From positions 1,116,001 to 1,180,000 of the forward strand of contig BQWY01000001.1 of assembly GCA_036984305.1 (NCBI GenBank): a stretch of DNA of 64,000 nucleotides, read 5' to 3'. Positions 53,737 to 61,690 of this stretch are shown here, piece by piece. Every line of letters starts with the position of its first letter. Positions within the stretch are counted from its first letter, which is position 1. The DNA is from Nitrospira sp. Lineage in GTDB: Bacteria; Nitrospirota; Nitrospiria; Nitrospirales; Nitrospiraceae. The notes below the pieces were generated by a model. It saw only the letters and a list, made by a program, of their open reading frames with translations. It was not told the origin of the DNA and searched no databases. Made by a program: the position numbers and the translations under genes.

Positions 53737-54762
53737 GTGAAACGGCATCGTAGAGTCGCAGCGGCCGTCGTCTCGCGAAGGCATTTCTTGCGTTGGTCGG
53801 CGGGACTGGGGGTAACGGCTCTCGCCACAGGTCCCACGCGTGCCGTCGCCGGCGTACTGGATCGGCTTTTCCACGGACAACCGGTAAGGTCCACGGCACC
53901 GCTTACACCGAACGAAGAGTTTTATCTGACTTCTTATCGAAGTCCTCCGAATATCCGGATGAAAGACTGGGGCCTGACGGTCAATGGGCTCGTGGCACGT
54001 CCTCTCACGCTGACCTATGAAGAGGTGCTGGCCCGGCCATCGGTGTCTGCCATTGTGACTTTGGAGTGCATCGGCAACTCGGTGGCAGGGGAGTATATCG
54101 GAACGGCGAAGTGGGGGGGCTTTTCCCTTCGGGGATTGCTGGAAGAAGCCGGTGCGTCTTCGAGCGCTGTCGACGTTGTCTTTCATGCCGCCGATGGCTA
54201 TTCCGATAGTATTCCATTCGCCCGCGCCATGGTGGGGGACGTGCTCGTGGTCAACCGGATGAACGAGGCGATCTTACCGCTCGCGCACGGATTTCCGGTG
54301 CGGATGATTGTGCCTGGGCACTACGGTATGAAGAGCGTGCAATGGCTCACCCGGATCCAAGTGGTCGAGCGTGATTACAAGGGATATTATCAGCAAAAAG
54401 GGTGGACCGACGACGCAACGGTGAAGACGACCTCTTGGATCGAGTCGCCTATTCATGGGAGCCGTCTACGTGGTGAGCATCATCGCATCCAAGGCGTGGC
54501 TTTTGCCGGGAATCGTGGCGTTCAACGAGTCGAGGTGAGTTTCGACGAGGGCCTGAGTTGGGGGCCGGCTACACTCGCGCCGCCCCTTGGTCCAGCCGCA
54601 TGGGTATTCTGGCATTTCGACTGGGCCGTGACCCAGGAAGGGTCGGCAACCATACTCGTGCGCGCGATCGATGGACAAGGGCGGGTACAGAGCGATGAAG
54701 AGGAGGGGCCGGCACCCGCGGGGACTACGGGACTGCATGCGGTCAGTGTAAAGGTGGTGTGA
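53737..54762 (+). CDS. Tat-exported sulfite oxidase-like molybdoenzyme
   Basis: 341 residues; the GTG at 53737 is eight bases after GAGGAGAG, while a GTG two codons earlier is too close to it. The N-terminus has a Tat motif, SRRHFLRW. The SUOX fold carries the Mo-ligand Cys111 in TLECIGNSVAG and the pterin-binding VRMIVPGHYGMKSVQW. A C-terminal Mo-co dimerisation domain follows (VEVSFDEGLSWG, then AWVFWHFDW). It has no heme domain, so electrons must go to a separate carrier. Relatives oxidise sulfite or act like MsrP. It is 46 bases after cydB, so co-expression is likely. The substrate is not certain. Confidence 0.9.
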   Translation: MKRHRRVAAAVVSRRHFLRWSAGLGVTALATGPTRAVAGVLDRLFHGQPVRSTAPLTPNEEFYLTSYRSPPNIRMKDWGLTVNGLVARPLTLTYEEVLARPSVSAIVTLECIGNSVAGEYIGTAKWGGFSLRGLLEEAGASSSAVDVVFHAADGYSDSIPFARAMVGDVLVVNRMNEAILPLAHGFPVRMIVPGHYGMKSVQWLTRIQVVERDYKGYYQQKGWTDDATVKTTSWIESPIHGSRLRGEHHRIQGVAFAGNRGVQRVEVSFDEGLSWGPATLAPPLGPAAWVFWHFDWAVTQEGSATILVRAIDGQGRVQSDEEEGPAPAGTTGLHAVSVKVV

Positions 54763-54852
54763 ATGAGTGCGTTGTAGGCAGGGTGATGGAAGACGGTTCG
54801 AGCTTAACGCTCGAGGTGATGATGAGGAAGGGGTCATCGCTGCAGATATGAG

Positions 54853-54885
54853 AAGGGCCGGCTCCCAGTGGGGAGGCCGGCCCTT
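54853..54885. terminator. Bidirectional hairpin terminator
   Basis: A long inverted repeat (AAGGGCCGGCTCCC with GGGAGGCCGGCCCTT, one bulge, 3-4 base loop) lies between the convergent molybdoenzyme and small periplasmic protein genes. Confidence 0.6.
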
Positions 54886-54917
54886 CGACTCAGGCAGAGA
54901 AGAGCACAGACCAGCGG

Positions 54918-55223
54918 TTACTGAATCGAGTTCGCGTGATGGCCTGCGGTGATCTCGGCCCGGACCGAGTCGCCGGCCTTCTTCGAGCCACGGAGCTTTT
55001 TGGTCTGCTTGCTCACGTACACTTGGACTTCGTTCCCTTCGTAATCCTCCACGGTGTACACATCGCCTTGGATGTTCTTCACCTTGCCCTCGAGCATCCG
55101 GTAGGCGGGTCCGGGCTTGGTGTCCAGTTTGGGTTTCTTGGCTTTCTCGCCGGCCAAGGCGACCGAGTCCATCGCGAATGCGGCAAGAATAGCGGCGATG
55201 GCGGCAAGTTTGGCAATCTTCAT
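54918..55223 (-). CDS. Small periplasmic protein, OB-fold-like (101 aa)
   Basis: The ATG follows GAAGGAGG. A signal peptide ends at SVALA, then a Lys-rich stretch. The core YRMLEGKVKNIQGDVYTVEDYEGNEVQVYV has the short-strand rhythm of small OB-fold or DUF5666-like periplasmic proteins, and is followed by a basic tail. No function can be assigned. It is convergent with the molybdoenzyme. Confidence 0.75.
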   Translation of the reverse strand: MKIAKLAAIAAILAAFAMDSVALAGEKAKKPKLDTKPGPAYRMLEGKVKNIQGDVYTVEDYEGNEVQVYVSKQTKKLRGSKKAGDSVRAEITAGHHANSIQ

Positions 55224-55368
55224 GGTGATTCCTCCTTCGTGCTGGAGCTGGCTTGCGCCCCATTACGTAGTTGAGATATCCGGTTCTGGCCGCGGGATCA
55301 CGCAAAGCCTGTGCCCATGCAGATCACGCCGGTAACGCCATGAAATCAACTGGTTAGGGAGTACGCGC

Positions 55369-56265
55369 ATGTCGAGCCCGCATGGACAGCAGCGGCCCTG
55401 TCAAAAAAATGGCGGGTTTCGTCCAAATCTGCCCGAACGTGGAGAGGCAAGGACGCGCGGGTTTCGAGCCCTTGGCTCCTATCCGCTCATCGGGGGGCTC
55501 ACGCTGGTGCTCCTCGTATTGGCTGGCGCCTGCACAAGCGTTCCAAGAACCTTTCATCCAGAACCGGCGCTTCCCCCATCCACATTTACCCATGCCGCCT
55601 GGGATCGTGCGTTGCGCGCGCACGTCGTCAACGGCCAGGTGGACTATCCGGCGATGGCCAAGGATAAGTCGTTTGCCGGGTATCTCGCCGCCCTGGATCA
55701 TGTGGACCCGCAGGCCTTCCCCAGCCGTGAAGAAAGGTTGGCCTTTTGGATCAATGCGTACAATGCGCTGGCCGTGAAGAGTATCATTGATGGCTATTCG
55801 CCCGAGTCCTTGTGGGGTAAATATCGGTTCTTCATTGCACATGACCACGCGGTGGGGGGGACCGAACTCAACCTGTATGATCTGGAACATGAAATCCTGA
55901 TCCCGTTGTTCAATGAGCCGCGTATCCATTTTGCCATCGTATGCGCATCGCGGTCGTGTCCCAAGTTGCAGCCCTGGGCCTATGATCCCGACAAGCTGGA
56001 CGGGCAGCTCGATCAGGCCGCGCGCATGTTTATCAACGATCCGTCGCGCAATCGATTCGACCGAGAGAAGCGGGTGGCGCGTCTTTCGATGATCTTCAAT
56101 TGGTTCGTGCAGGATTTCATTGCGGAGGCAGGGTCGCTGATTTACTACGTCAAACAGTTTCTCGAGGATCAAGAGTTGGTGACGGATCTGGAACTGCGTC
56201 CCTACCGTATTGAATATCTGGAATACGACTGGAGCTTGAACGGCATCCCGCTGCAGGACGACTAA
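55369..56265 (+). CDS. DUF547 lipoprotein
   Basis: 298 residues. The lipobox LAGAC (Cys55) lies unusually deep, after a 45-residue charged n-region; the true start may be nearer, but no better codon with a ribosome site was found. The DUF547 blocks follow: VDYPAMAKD, ERLAFWINAYNALAVK, CASRSCPKLQ with its Cys pair, and RLSMIFNWFVQDF. The family is of unknown function and is often found near glycosyltransferases. It starts an operon with the next two genes (2-base gap, then overlap). Confidence 0.9.
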   Translation: MSSPHGQQRPCQKNGGFRPNLPERGEARTRGFRALGSYPLIGGLTLVLLVLAGACTSVPRTFHPEPALPPSTFTHAAWDRALRAHVVNGQVDYPAMAKDKSFAGYLAALDHVDPQAFPSREERLAFWINAYNALAVKSIIDGYSPESLWGKYRFFIAHDHAVGGTELNLYDLEHEILIPLFNEPRIHFAIVCASRSCPKLQPWAYDPDKLDGQLDQAARMFINDPSRNRFDREKRVARLSMIFNWFVQDFIAEAGSLIYYVKQFLEDQELVTDLELRPYRIEYLEYDWSLNGIPLQDD

Positions 56266-56267
56266 GC

Positions 56268-56909
56268 ATGTTGATCCAATCGGATGAGCGCCAACCGATC
56301 GCTCGGTTACTGTCGTTTTTGGAGTACGGGGAACGACTGGCCCACGAGACGGCTACGGCACAGGCCGTCTTCGTGCAAGACGCGGGACCACGTCGATTTT
56401 TGTTGGCTCAATCACGTCAAGAGTCGATGCATGCCTGGGTATTTCGAGGTGCCATTGCGTGGTTGTGTCCTCGGCATCTGGGGGGCAATCCGTTTCTGCC
56501 TGCGCTGGAACAGTACTGCCTCCTGGTGCGCGACGCGCTGGCGCGGAAGGATTTCGCGGAGACGTTGCTTGCCGAACAGATAATCCTGGAGGGGTTGGGG
56601 GAGGCGATTTTGTCTCGAATCGACGCAGGCTTGACCAAGCGCAATGCGCCGTTCGGGCGCTTGCGGCGAGTGCTGCTTCATCAGGAAGAGGCGCACCATG
56701 CGTTCGGCTGCCGGCAACTGGAGCGGTTAGTCGCGGAGGGGCGCGTGAGCCGCGATCGCCTGCGCGCACGCGCGCCGGAGTATCTCGGCCTCACCGAAGC
56801 GATGGTGACGACACTCTCGGATGTCTTTGCCTCGATCCGGGAGGACGCCGGAGCCTGGGCGTCGGATGTGCCGCGGTTCATGCCGGATTGGTTGACGGTG
56901 CCGATGTGA
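56268..56909 (+). CDS. Ferritin-like di-iron protein
   Basis: 213 residues, all-helical. Two E-x-x-H pairs, in QSRQESMHAWVF and LLHQEEAHHAFG, plus single Glu residues in GERLAHETATAQ and LLAEQIILEGLGEA, are placed as in four-helix di-iron proteins. It could be an oxidase, hydroxylase or iron store. It starts two bases after DUF547, and its stop overlaps the glycosyltransferase start as GTGA, so the three are tightly coupled. Substrate unknown. Confidence 0.8.
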   Translation: MLIQSDERQPIARLLSFLEYGERLAHETATAQAVFVQDAGPRRFLLAQSRQESMHAWVFRGAIAWLCPRHLGGNPFLPALEQYCLLVRDALARKDFAETLLAEQIILEGLGEAILSRIDAGLTKRNAPFGRLRRVLLHQEEAHHAFGCRQLERLVAEGRVSRDRLRARAPEYLGLTEAMVTTLSDVFASIREDAGAWASDVPRFMPDWLTVPM

Positions 56910-57616
56910 TCTCCGTGGTCATTCCGGTCTGGAACGAGGAAAAGGCGCTGCCAGGAACACTGCGTGCTCTGTTCGATCAACAAGGGGACTACGAAGTGAT
57001 CGCCGTGGATGGGGGCAGTACCGACCGCACGACTGCCGTTCTGACCGAATTTGAGTTCTACCCCGACTCACTCGCGTCCCCTCACCCCCCACGTCGGCTG
57101 CTGACGGCCCCCAAGGGACGGGCATCGCAAATGAACGCTGGCGCCAAGGCAGCCACCGGAGAGTGGTTGCTGTTTCTGCATGCCGATACCGTGCTGCCGG
57201 AGCGGGCGTTGGCCCGTGTAAATGAACTTGAGCGTGACCAGTCCGTTCAGGCCGGGGGGTTTCTGCACCGCTTTACCGGCAACGATTGGCGGCTCAAGTT
57301 GATTTCATATCTCGACAATTATCGCTGCGCCCGGAGCAGGATCATATATGGAGATCAGGCACTGTTCGTTCGGCGAAACCTGTTCGAGCAGTTGGGCGGA
57401 TTTCCGGTTCGCCCGTTCCTGGAGGATGTGAGTTTCTGCGAACAGCTCATTCGGGTGACGCGGCCTCTCCTCCTCTCCCCTCCAGTCGTCACCGATGCGC
57501 GGAAGTTCGTGCGGATGGGAATCTGGCGCAGTTTCCTTCGTGTACTCTGCATCATTCTCCACGTGGAATTTCGCCTGCCCTATCTGCCACGTGTGTTCTT
57601 TCAAGACATTCGATAG
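56906..57616 (+). CDS. GT2 glycosyltransferase, TIGR04283-like
   Basis: 236 residues from a GTG that overlaps the preceding stop. GT-A motifs: ISVVIPVWNEE, VDGGSTDRT, a KGRASQMNAGAKAATGEWLLFLHADT block that is specific to the TIGR04283 family, and a later GDQALFVRRN. That family is annotated as arsenosugar-biosynthesis or radical-SAM/selenodomain-associated transferase. No such partner is next to it, but the arsenite methyltransferase in the same window makes the arsenic link worth noting. Confidence 0.88.
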   Translation: MISVVIPVWNEEKALPGTLRALFDQQGDYEVIAVDGGSTDRTTAVLTEFEFYPDSLASPHPPRRLLTAPKGRASQMNAGAKAATGEWLLFLHADTVLPERALARVNELERDQSVQAGGFLHRFTGNDWRLKLISYLDNYRCARSRIIYGDQALFVRRNLFEQLGGFPVRPFLEDVSFCEQLIRVTRPLLLSPPVVTDARKFVRMGIWRSFLRVLCIILHVEFRLPYLPRVFFQDIR

Positions 57617-57810
57617 CCTGCGGGCGCCTTGGCTTGACTCGTTCTGTCAGTCCTGGCAGCTCAAGCTGGAAGGGTGGCTTGGACCGTGATCGTGGCGGCC
57701 GCGATGATCGTCCCAGGCAATGAATCGTGCCGCCCTCGGGGACCCCAGGCGATTGGACGGAGCTATGGTGCGAAGGAAAGGGCCTCTTTGCGCCCCTGAC
57801 GGAGGCGGTG

Positions 57811-57842
57811 TACCGGATCGGCTCTGGCGAGCCGACCCGGTA
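57811..57842. repeat. Near-perfect 14-bp palindrome
   Basis: TACCGGATCGGCTC, a 4-base loop TGGC, then GAGCCGACCCGGTA: 13 of 14 positions pair. No T-run follows, so it may be a terminator of the GT2 operon, a REP-like element or a protein site. Confidence 0.6.
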
Positions 57843-57908
57843 CGGGGTTCCGCGGCGAGCATAGCAGTGTAGTGTACATCCCACCGCGAGGCGAGGTCGG
57901 GACCGGAC

Positions 57909-57952
57909 CGAGCCACATGTTCCCGGTGTCGGCTCGATGCGAGCCATATGTG
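57909..57952 (+). repeat. Overlapping GAGCC/GGCTC arms able to form alternative hairpins
   Basis: Three arms occur: CGAGCC (57909-57914), GGCTCG (57931-57936) and CGAGCC (57940-57945). The middle arm can pair with either neighbour, so two structures exclude each other. The right-hand hairpin is extended by CACAT (57914-57918) with ATGTG (57948-57952). Confidence 0.5.
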
Positions 57953-58282
57953 ACCGTGGGCGTGGTCGCGCATCCTTCCTACACGCTGTCACGCAAGGGA
58001 TGTGCCTCACCTCCGATTCCGCACCGACGTGGACCGCTCGGATAACATTGGAGAAATACACGCGCGCCGATCAGTGCTCGTGTCCCCGATGGGAGAAGTG
58101 TAGGGACAGTCGAACACAAGCTCGTTGAAAGCCGGAGCCGTAAGGGGAACTCGCTTGCGGTGCATCCGGGAGCGGGCTCCCAGACCCTGTCGCACTATTA
58201 CCTATTTTGACCACAGGCGGGAAGGTTGATGGTCGTGACCTGACACGGTGCGTCACCTGATCCATACTGATACAATCGGCAC

Positions 58283-60955
58283 ATGGATCTCATTACCACC
58301 CATCCTCAAGCCGATTTCGATGGACTTGCGTCCATGGTCGCGGCGCGGAAATTGTATCCAGATGCCACGCTTGTTTTGGCCGGCGGGGCTCAGCACTCGG
58401 TGACCCAGTTTCTTCAAGACCATGACCTCAATATCTCCCGGTTACACGACGTAGAATTGAGGCGTGTGACCCGGGTCGTTCTCGTTGACATGCAGGAACC
58501 CCTCCGCTTGGACCCCTTGCGATCTCTCTGGTCACGTCCGAACGTCGTCGTACACGTTTATGATCATCACATCGATCATGCGGAGGAGCCGATGCCCACG
58601 GACGGGCCGGTGATCGAGCGTCGTCTGATCGACCGGGTTGGCGCCACCACGACGTTACTGTATGAACAATTGACGGCTCGGGGGGTGATGCTGACCCCGT
58701 CTGAAGCGACGGTGTTGGCGATCGGTATTCATGAAGAAACGGGATCGCTGACCTACGGATCGACGACCCCTCGGGACGTCGAAGCTGTGGCCGCGCTGCT
58801 GCGGGCCAAGGCGGACCTCGCGTTGGTGGCCGCAGTCCTACGCAAAGCGGTCGTACCTGAGCAAGTCGCGCTCTTGAACGATCTGCTTGGAGCGGCCGAT
58901 ACCCATTATGTCGAAGGCCGCAAGGTGCTCGTCACGAGCAGCCCCGCAGAACACTATCGCGGAGATCTCGCCGCGGTGGTCGCCATGATGATGCACGTCG
59001 AAGGCATCGATGCGGTCCTGGCAGCCTGTGCGATGGATCACAAGATTGAAATCGTGGGACGGAGCCGGCATCCGGACGTCGATGTGTCGTGGATTGCGCG
59101 CGAGTTTGGAGGAGGGGGACATGCCGCCGCTGCCGCTGCGACGGTCAAGGGCCTCACGCTGATCGAGGCAAGGGAACGCCTGACTCACTTGCTGCTGGAA
59201 CGCTATCGCCCCACGTTGTTGGCCAAGGATGTCATGACGCGCCCGGTTAAAACGGTGGCAGAGGACCGATCGATCGAAGATGCGGGTCGGGTGATGACGA
59301 CCGCCGGGGTGAATGTCCTTCCGGTCGTCGATAGGCGAGGACGCTATCGCGGGCTGATCTCTCGCGAGACCGTTCAGAAGGCGAGCTTCCATGGTCTTCA
59401 GCACTCACGGGTGGCTGAATTCATGCGCACGGATCAGTTCACCGCGCCTCCCGAGACCTCGTTCCAGGAGGTGGAGCGCCGTATGATCGAGGGACATCAG
59501 CGGCTGGTGCCGCTGCTCGTCGGTGCGAAAGTAGTCGGGGTGATCACGAGGACGGATTTGTTGCGAACCCTTCACGACGACGTGCTTCGCAGCGCACGGT
59601 CCCGACTGCATCACGGAATAAGTCCTGACGCAGCTCCTCCGGCGCACCAGCGGGACATGAGAGGCATTTTGCACGAGCGTCTGCCGGCCCGCGCAATCGC
59701 GGTCTTGCAGGCCGCGGGTGAACTGGGAGACCGGCGAGGCGTGCAGCTCTATCTTGTGGGCGGGGTCGTGCGCGATCTGCTGCTTGGACTGCCCAATACG
59801 GACTTGGATATCGTCGTCGAGGGAGACGGGGTGGAGCTTGCCAAAGCCTTTGCGGTGGAACAGAACGCGCAGGTCACCGTCCACGCGCGATTTGGTACGG
59901 CGCGGCTCACCCTGCCGGATGGTCTCAAGCTCGACATCGCCACCGCGCGGACGGAGTACTATGAGCACCCCACTGCCCTTCCCACCGTGGAACACGCGTC
60001 TATCAAACGGGATCTCTACCGGCGGGATTTCACGATCAACACGCTCGCCCTTCGACTGAATACCTCCGTCTTTGGCAGGCTGCTGGATTTTTATGGCGCG
60101 GAGCGGGATCTGAAAGACCGCAAAATTCGTGTCCTGCACAGCCTGAGTTTCGTCGAAGATCCCACGCGGGTATTTCGTGCCGTGCGTTTCGCTGTACGCT
60201 TCGGGTTCGAGCTTGGTCGCGAAACGAGAGCCTTGATCGTCGGCGCCGTGCGTATGGACTTGGTGTCCCGGCTCTCGCCTCATCGGCTGACCGACGAACT
60301 TCGATTGCTGCTCTCCGAGCGGGAACCCCGAGCCGGTTTGGCGCTATTGGCAGAGCTTGAAGTGCTCCGTAGCCTGCATCCGGCGTGTACGTGGTCAGCC
60401 AGATTACAGGGCCTGCTGCGGGGTGTGGAAGACGTCGTGGCATGGTATCGGTTGCTGTACCTGGATCGCCGGATGGAGTCATGGCTGGTCTATCTCTCGG
60501 CGTTGCTTGAAGTTCTGTCTGACAAAGCGGCCTCGGGGGTGCTCGCTCGGCTGGAGTTGTCCGAGCGGGAGACGGGTGTCCTCCGTATGGCCCGGTTTTC
60601 GAGTCACCGGTTGCTCCGTCGCCTTATGGGGCGTACCGGTCCTGCCCCCTCTCAGGTCGTGCAAGTGCTGAACGGTATCGAGGATGAGGCGCTGCTGTTT
60701 CTCATGGCGAGCGCGAAGTCGGAGAAGCTCAAGCGGCATGTCTCAGCCTATCTTACCGACTATCGAAAGATTCGCCCGCTATTGACAGGGAACGACCTCA
60801 AAAGCTTGGGCGTGCCGACGGGGCCATCCTTTACAAGGATATTGACGGCATTGCGGGGCGCTCGATTGGATGGACAGGCAGTCACCGTTGAGGACGAACG
60901 GCGGCTGGTCCAGCATTTGATTGCGGGAAATCGGGCAAAAGCAGGGCCCGACTGA
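58283..60955 (+). CDS. DHH-CBS-tRNA nucleotidyltransferase fusion (CCA/A-adding type)
   Basis: 890 residues. An N-terminal DHH phosphoesterase domain (TTHPQADFDGLASM, YDHHIDH, GIHEETGS, GGGGHAAAAA) spans about 1-310. Two CBS domains follow at about 315-435. A class-II nucleotidyltransferase domain starts near 490 with LVGGVVRDLLLG and the metal Asp pair TDLDIVVEGD; the RRDFTINTLA and VEDPTRVFRAVRF motifs complete it. This multi-domain type is known in deltaproteobacteria, Aquificae and Nitrospirota, and matures tRNA 3-prime ends; some act only as A-adding enzymes. The DHH part may trim RNA or cleave nucleotides, and CBS may sense adenylates. Confidence 0.92.
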   Translation: MDLITTHPQADFDGLASMVAARKLYPDATLVLAGGAQHSVTQFLQDHDLNISRLHDVELRRVTRVVLVDMQEPLRLDPLRSLWSRPNVVVHVYDHHIDHAEEPMPTDGPVIERRLIDRVGATTTLLYEQLTARGVMLTPSEATVLAIGIHEETGSLTYGSTTPRDVEAVAALLRAKADLALVAAVLRKAVVPEQVALLNDLLGAADTHYVEGRKVLVTSSPAEHYRGDLAAVVAMMMHVEGIDAVLAACAMDHKIEIVGRSRHPDVDVSWIAREFGGGGHAAAAAATVKGLTLIEARERLTHLLLERYRPTLLAKDVMTRPVKTVAEDRSIEDAGRVMTTAGVNVLPVVDRRGRYRGLISRETVQKASFHGLQHSRVAEFMRTDQFTAPPETSFQEVERRMIEGHQRLVPLLVGAKVVGVITRTDLLRTLHDDVLRSARSRLHHGISPDAAPPAHQRDMRGILHERLPARAIAVLQAAGELGDRRGVQLYLVGGVVRDLLLGLPNTDLDIVVEGDGVELAKAFAVEQNAQVTVHARFGTARLTLPDGLKLDIATARTEYYEHPTALPTVEHASIKRDLYRRDFTINTLALRLNTSVFGRLLDFYGAERDLKDRKIRVLHSLSFVEDPTRVFRAVRFAVRFGFELGRETRALIVGAVRMDLVSRLSPHRLTDELRLLLSEREPRAGLALLAELEVLRSLHPACTWSARLQGLLRGVEDVVAWYRLLYLDRRMESWLVYLSALLEVLSDKAASGVLARLELSERETGVLRMARFSSHRLLRRLMGRTGPAPSQVVQVLNGIEDEALLFLMASAKSEKLKRHVSAYLTDYRKIRPLLTGNDLKSLGVPTGPSFTRILTALRGARLDGQAVTVEDERRLVQHLIAGNRAKAGPD

Positions 60956-60960
60956 CCGAG

Positions 60961-61596
60961 TCAGCGTAACCGTGCCGTCCCGCGGCGCACGGCCAGCCGA
61001 CCGTCGCTTTCCAGTTTTCCGAAGAGATCGCTCAGTGCCCCCTGTAGCGCCCGATTGACCAACGCGTGAGGTTCCCGGCTTTCGGTGCTTGGAACCGATC
61101 CCGGCGCCTTTCCGAATCCTCGATAGTCGCCCAGGAGCCGACCCGACCCGTCTTCGAGCAGTGTGGCCTCGGCACGCGCAACGTACACCGGCTCAAAATC
61201 CAATTCCACGCTTGGGTCGACATAAATCGTGACCCGCAGTCGGAGATCGACATCGGCCTGCTCTTCAGTGACCACGCGTTCGAACGTCCGTCGGCCCGAG
61301 ACGTACTCTGCGATAAACCGCTCCCAGAGTCCGGCGTCCCCAGTCAGAGTGTCAAGTTCGCTGGTGACTCTGTTCTGGAGATTGGGATCGGCCTGCATCG
61401 TCGCGCCAGGCTCGACGGCGTAGGCCCCCATTTCAGTCAGATGGACCTTGGCCGTCTGCGGCAGCGTCGTGGTCGTTGGGACGACCGGCATGGTCGTGAC
61501 TGGGGCGTGGGCGCAACCAGCCCAGAGGGGGACACACACGAGGGCCATCAACCCGGTCCGCCGGATCGCGTGGCGCGTAGACGTTGGGGGCATCAT
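60961..61596 (-). CDS. Hypothetical lipoprotein (211 aa)
   Basis: An ATGATG start follows AGAGG; a longer frame upstream lacks a ribosome site. The lipobox is LWAGC (Cys28). A Thr/Pro-rich linker leads to a domain with TSELDTLTGDAGLWERF, strands VDLRLRVTIYVDP and VYVARAEATLLEDGSGRLLGDYRGFGK, and a helical HALVNRALQGALSDLFGKLE end. This outline resembles LPP20/DUF4136-type lipoproteins, but I make no firm match. It is convergent with the tRNA nucleotidyltransferase, 5 bases apart. Confidence 0.7.
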   Translation of the reverse strand: MMPPTSTRHAIRRTGLMALVCVPLWAGCAHAPVTTMPVVPTTTTLPQTAKVHLTEMGAYAVEPGATMQADPNLQNRVTSELDTLTGDAGLWERFIAEYVSGRRTFERVVTEEQADVDLRLRVTIYVDPSVELDFEPVYVARAEATLLEDGSGRLLGDYRGFGKAPGSVPSTESREPHALVNRALQGALSDLFGKLESDGRLAVRRGTARLR

Positions 61597-61690
61597 GGCG
61601 GCCTCTTCACTGGTTGAAGTGAGTTGAGAGCGATCGCCTATCCAGCTTACCGAGGTGGCCGGCCACTGTGCAACGTGGATGGGTGCGAGA

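Larger units (their letters stand above)
57617..58282. other. Spacer with nested palindromes
   Basis: No gene is supported; the frames here are Arg/Ser/Pro-rich and lack ribosome sites. It holds two palindromic elements annotated separately. Confidence 0.45.

Noticed and set aside
52905-53894. 329-codon minus-strand frame over cydB
   Set aside because: Arg/Pro/Ser-rich shadow of a clear CydB and the start of the molybdoenzyme.
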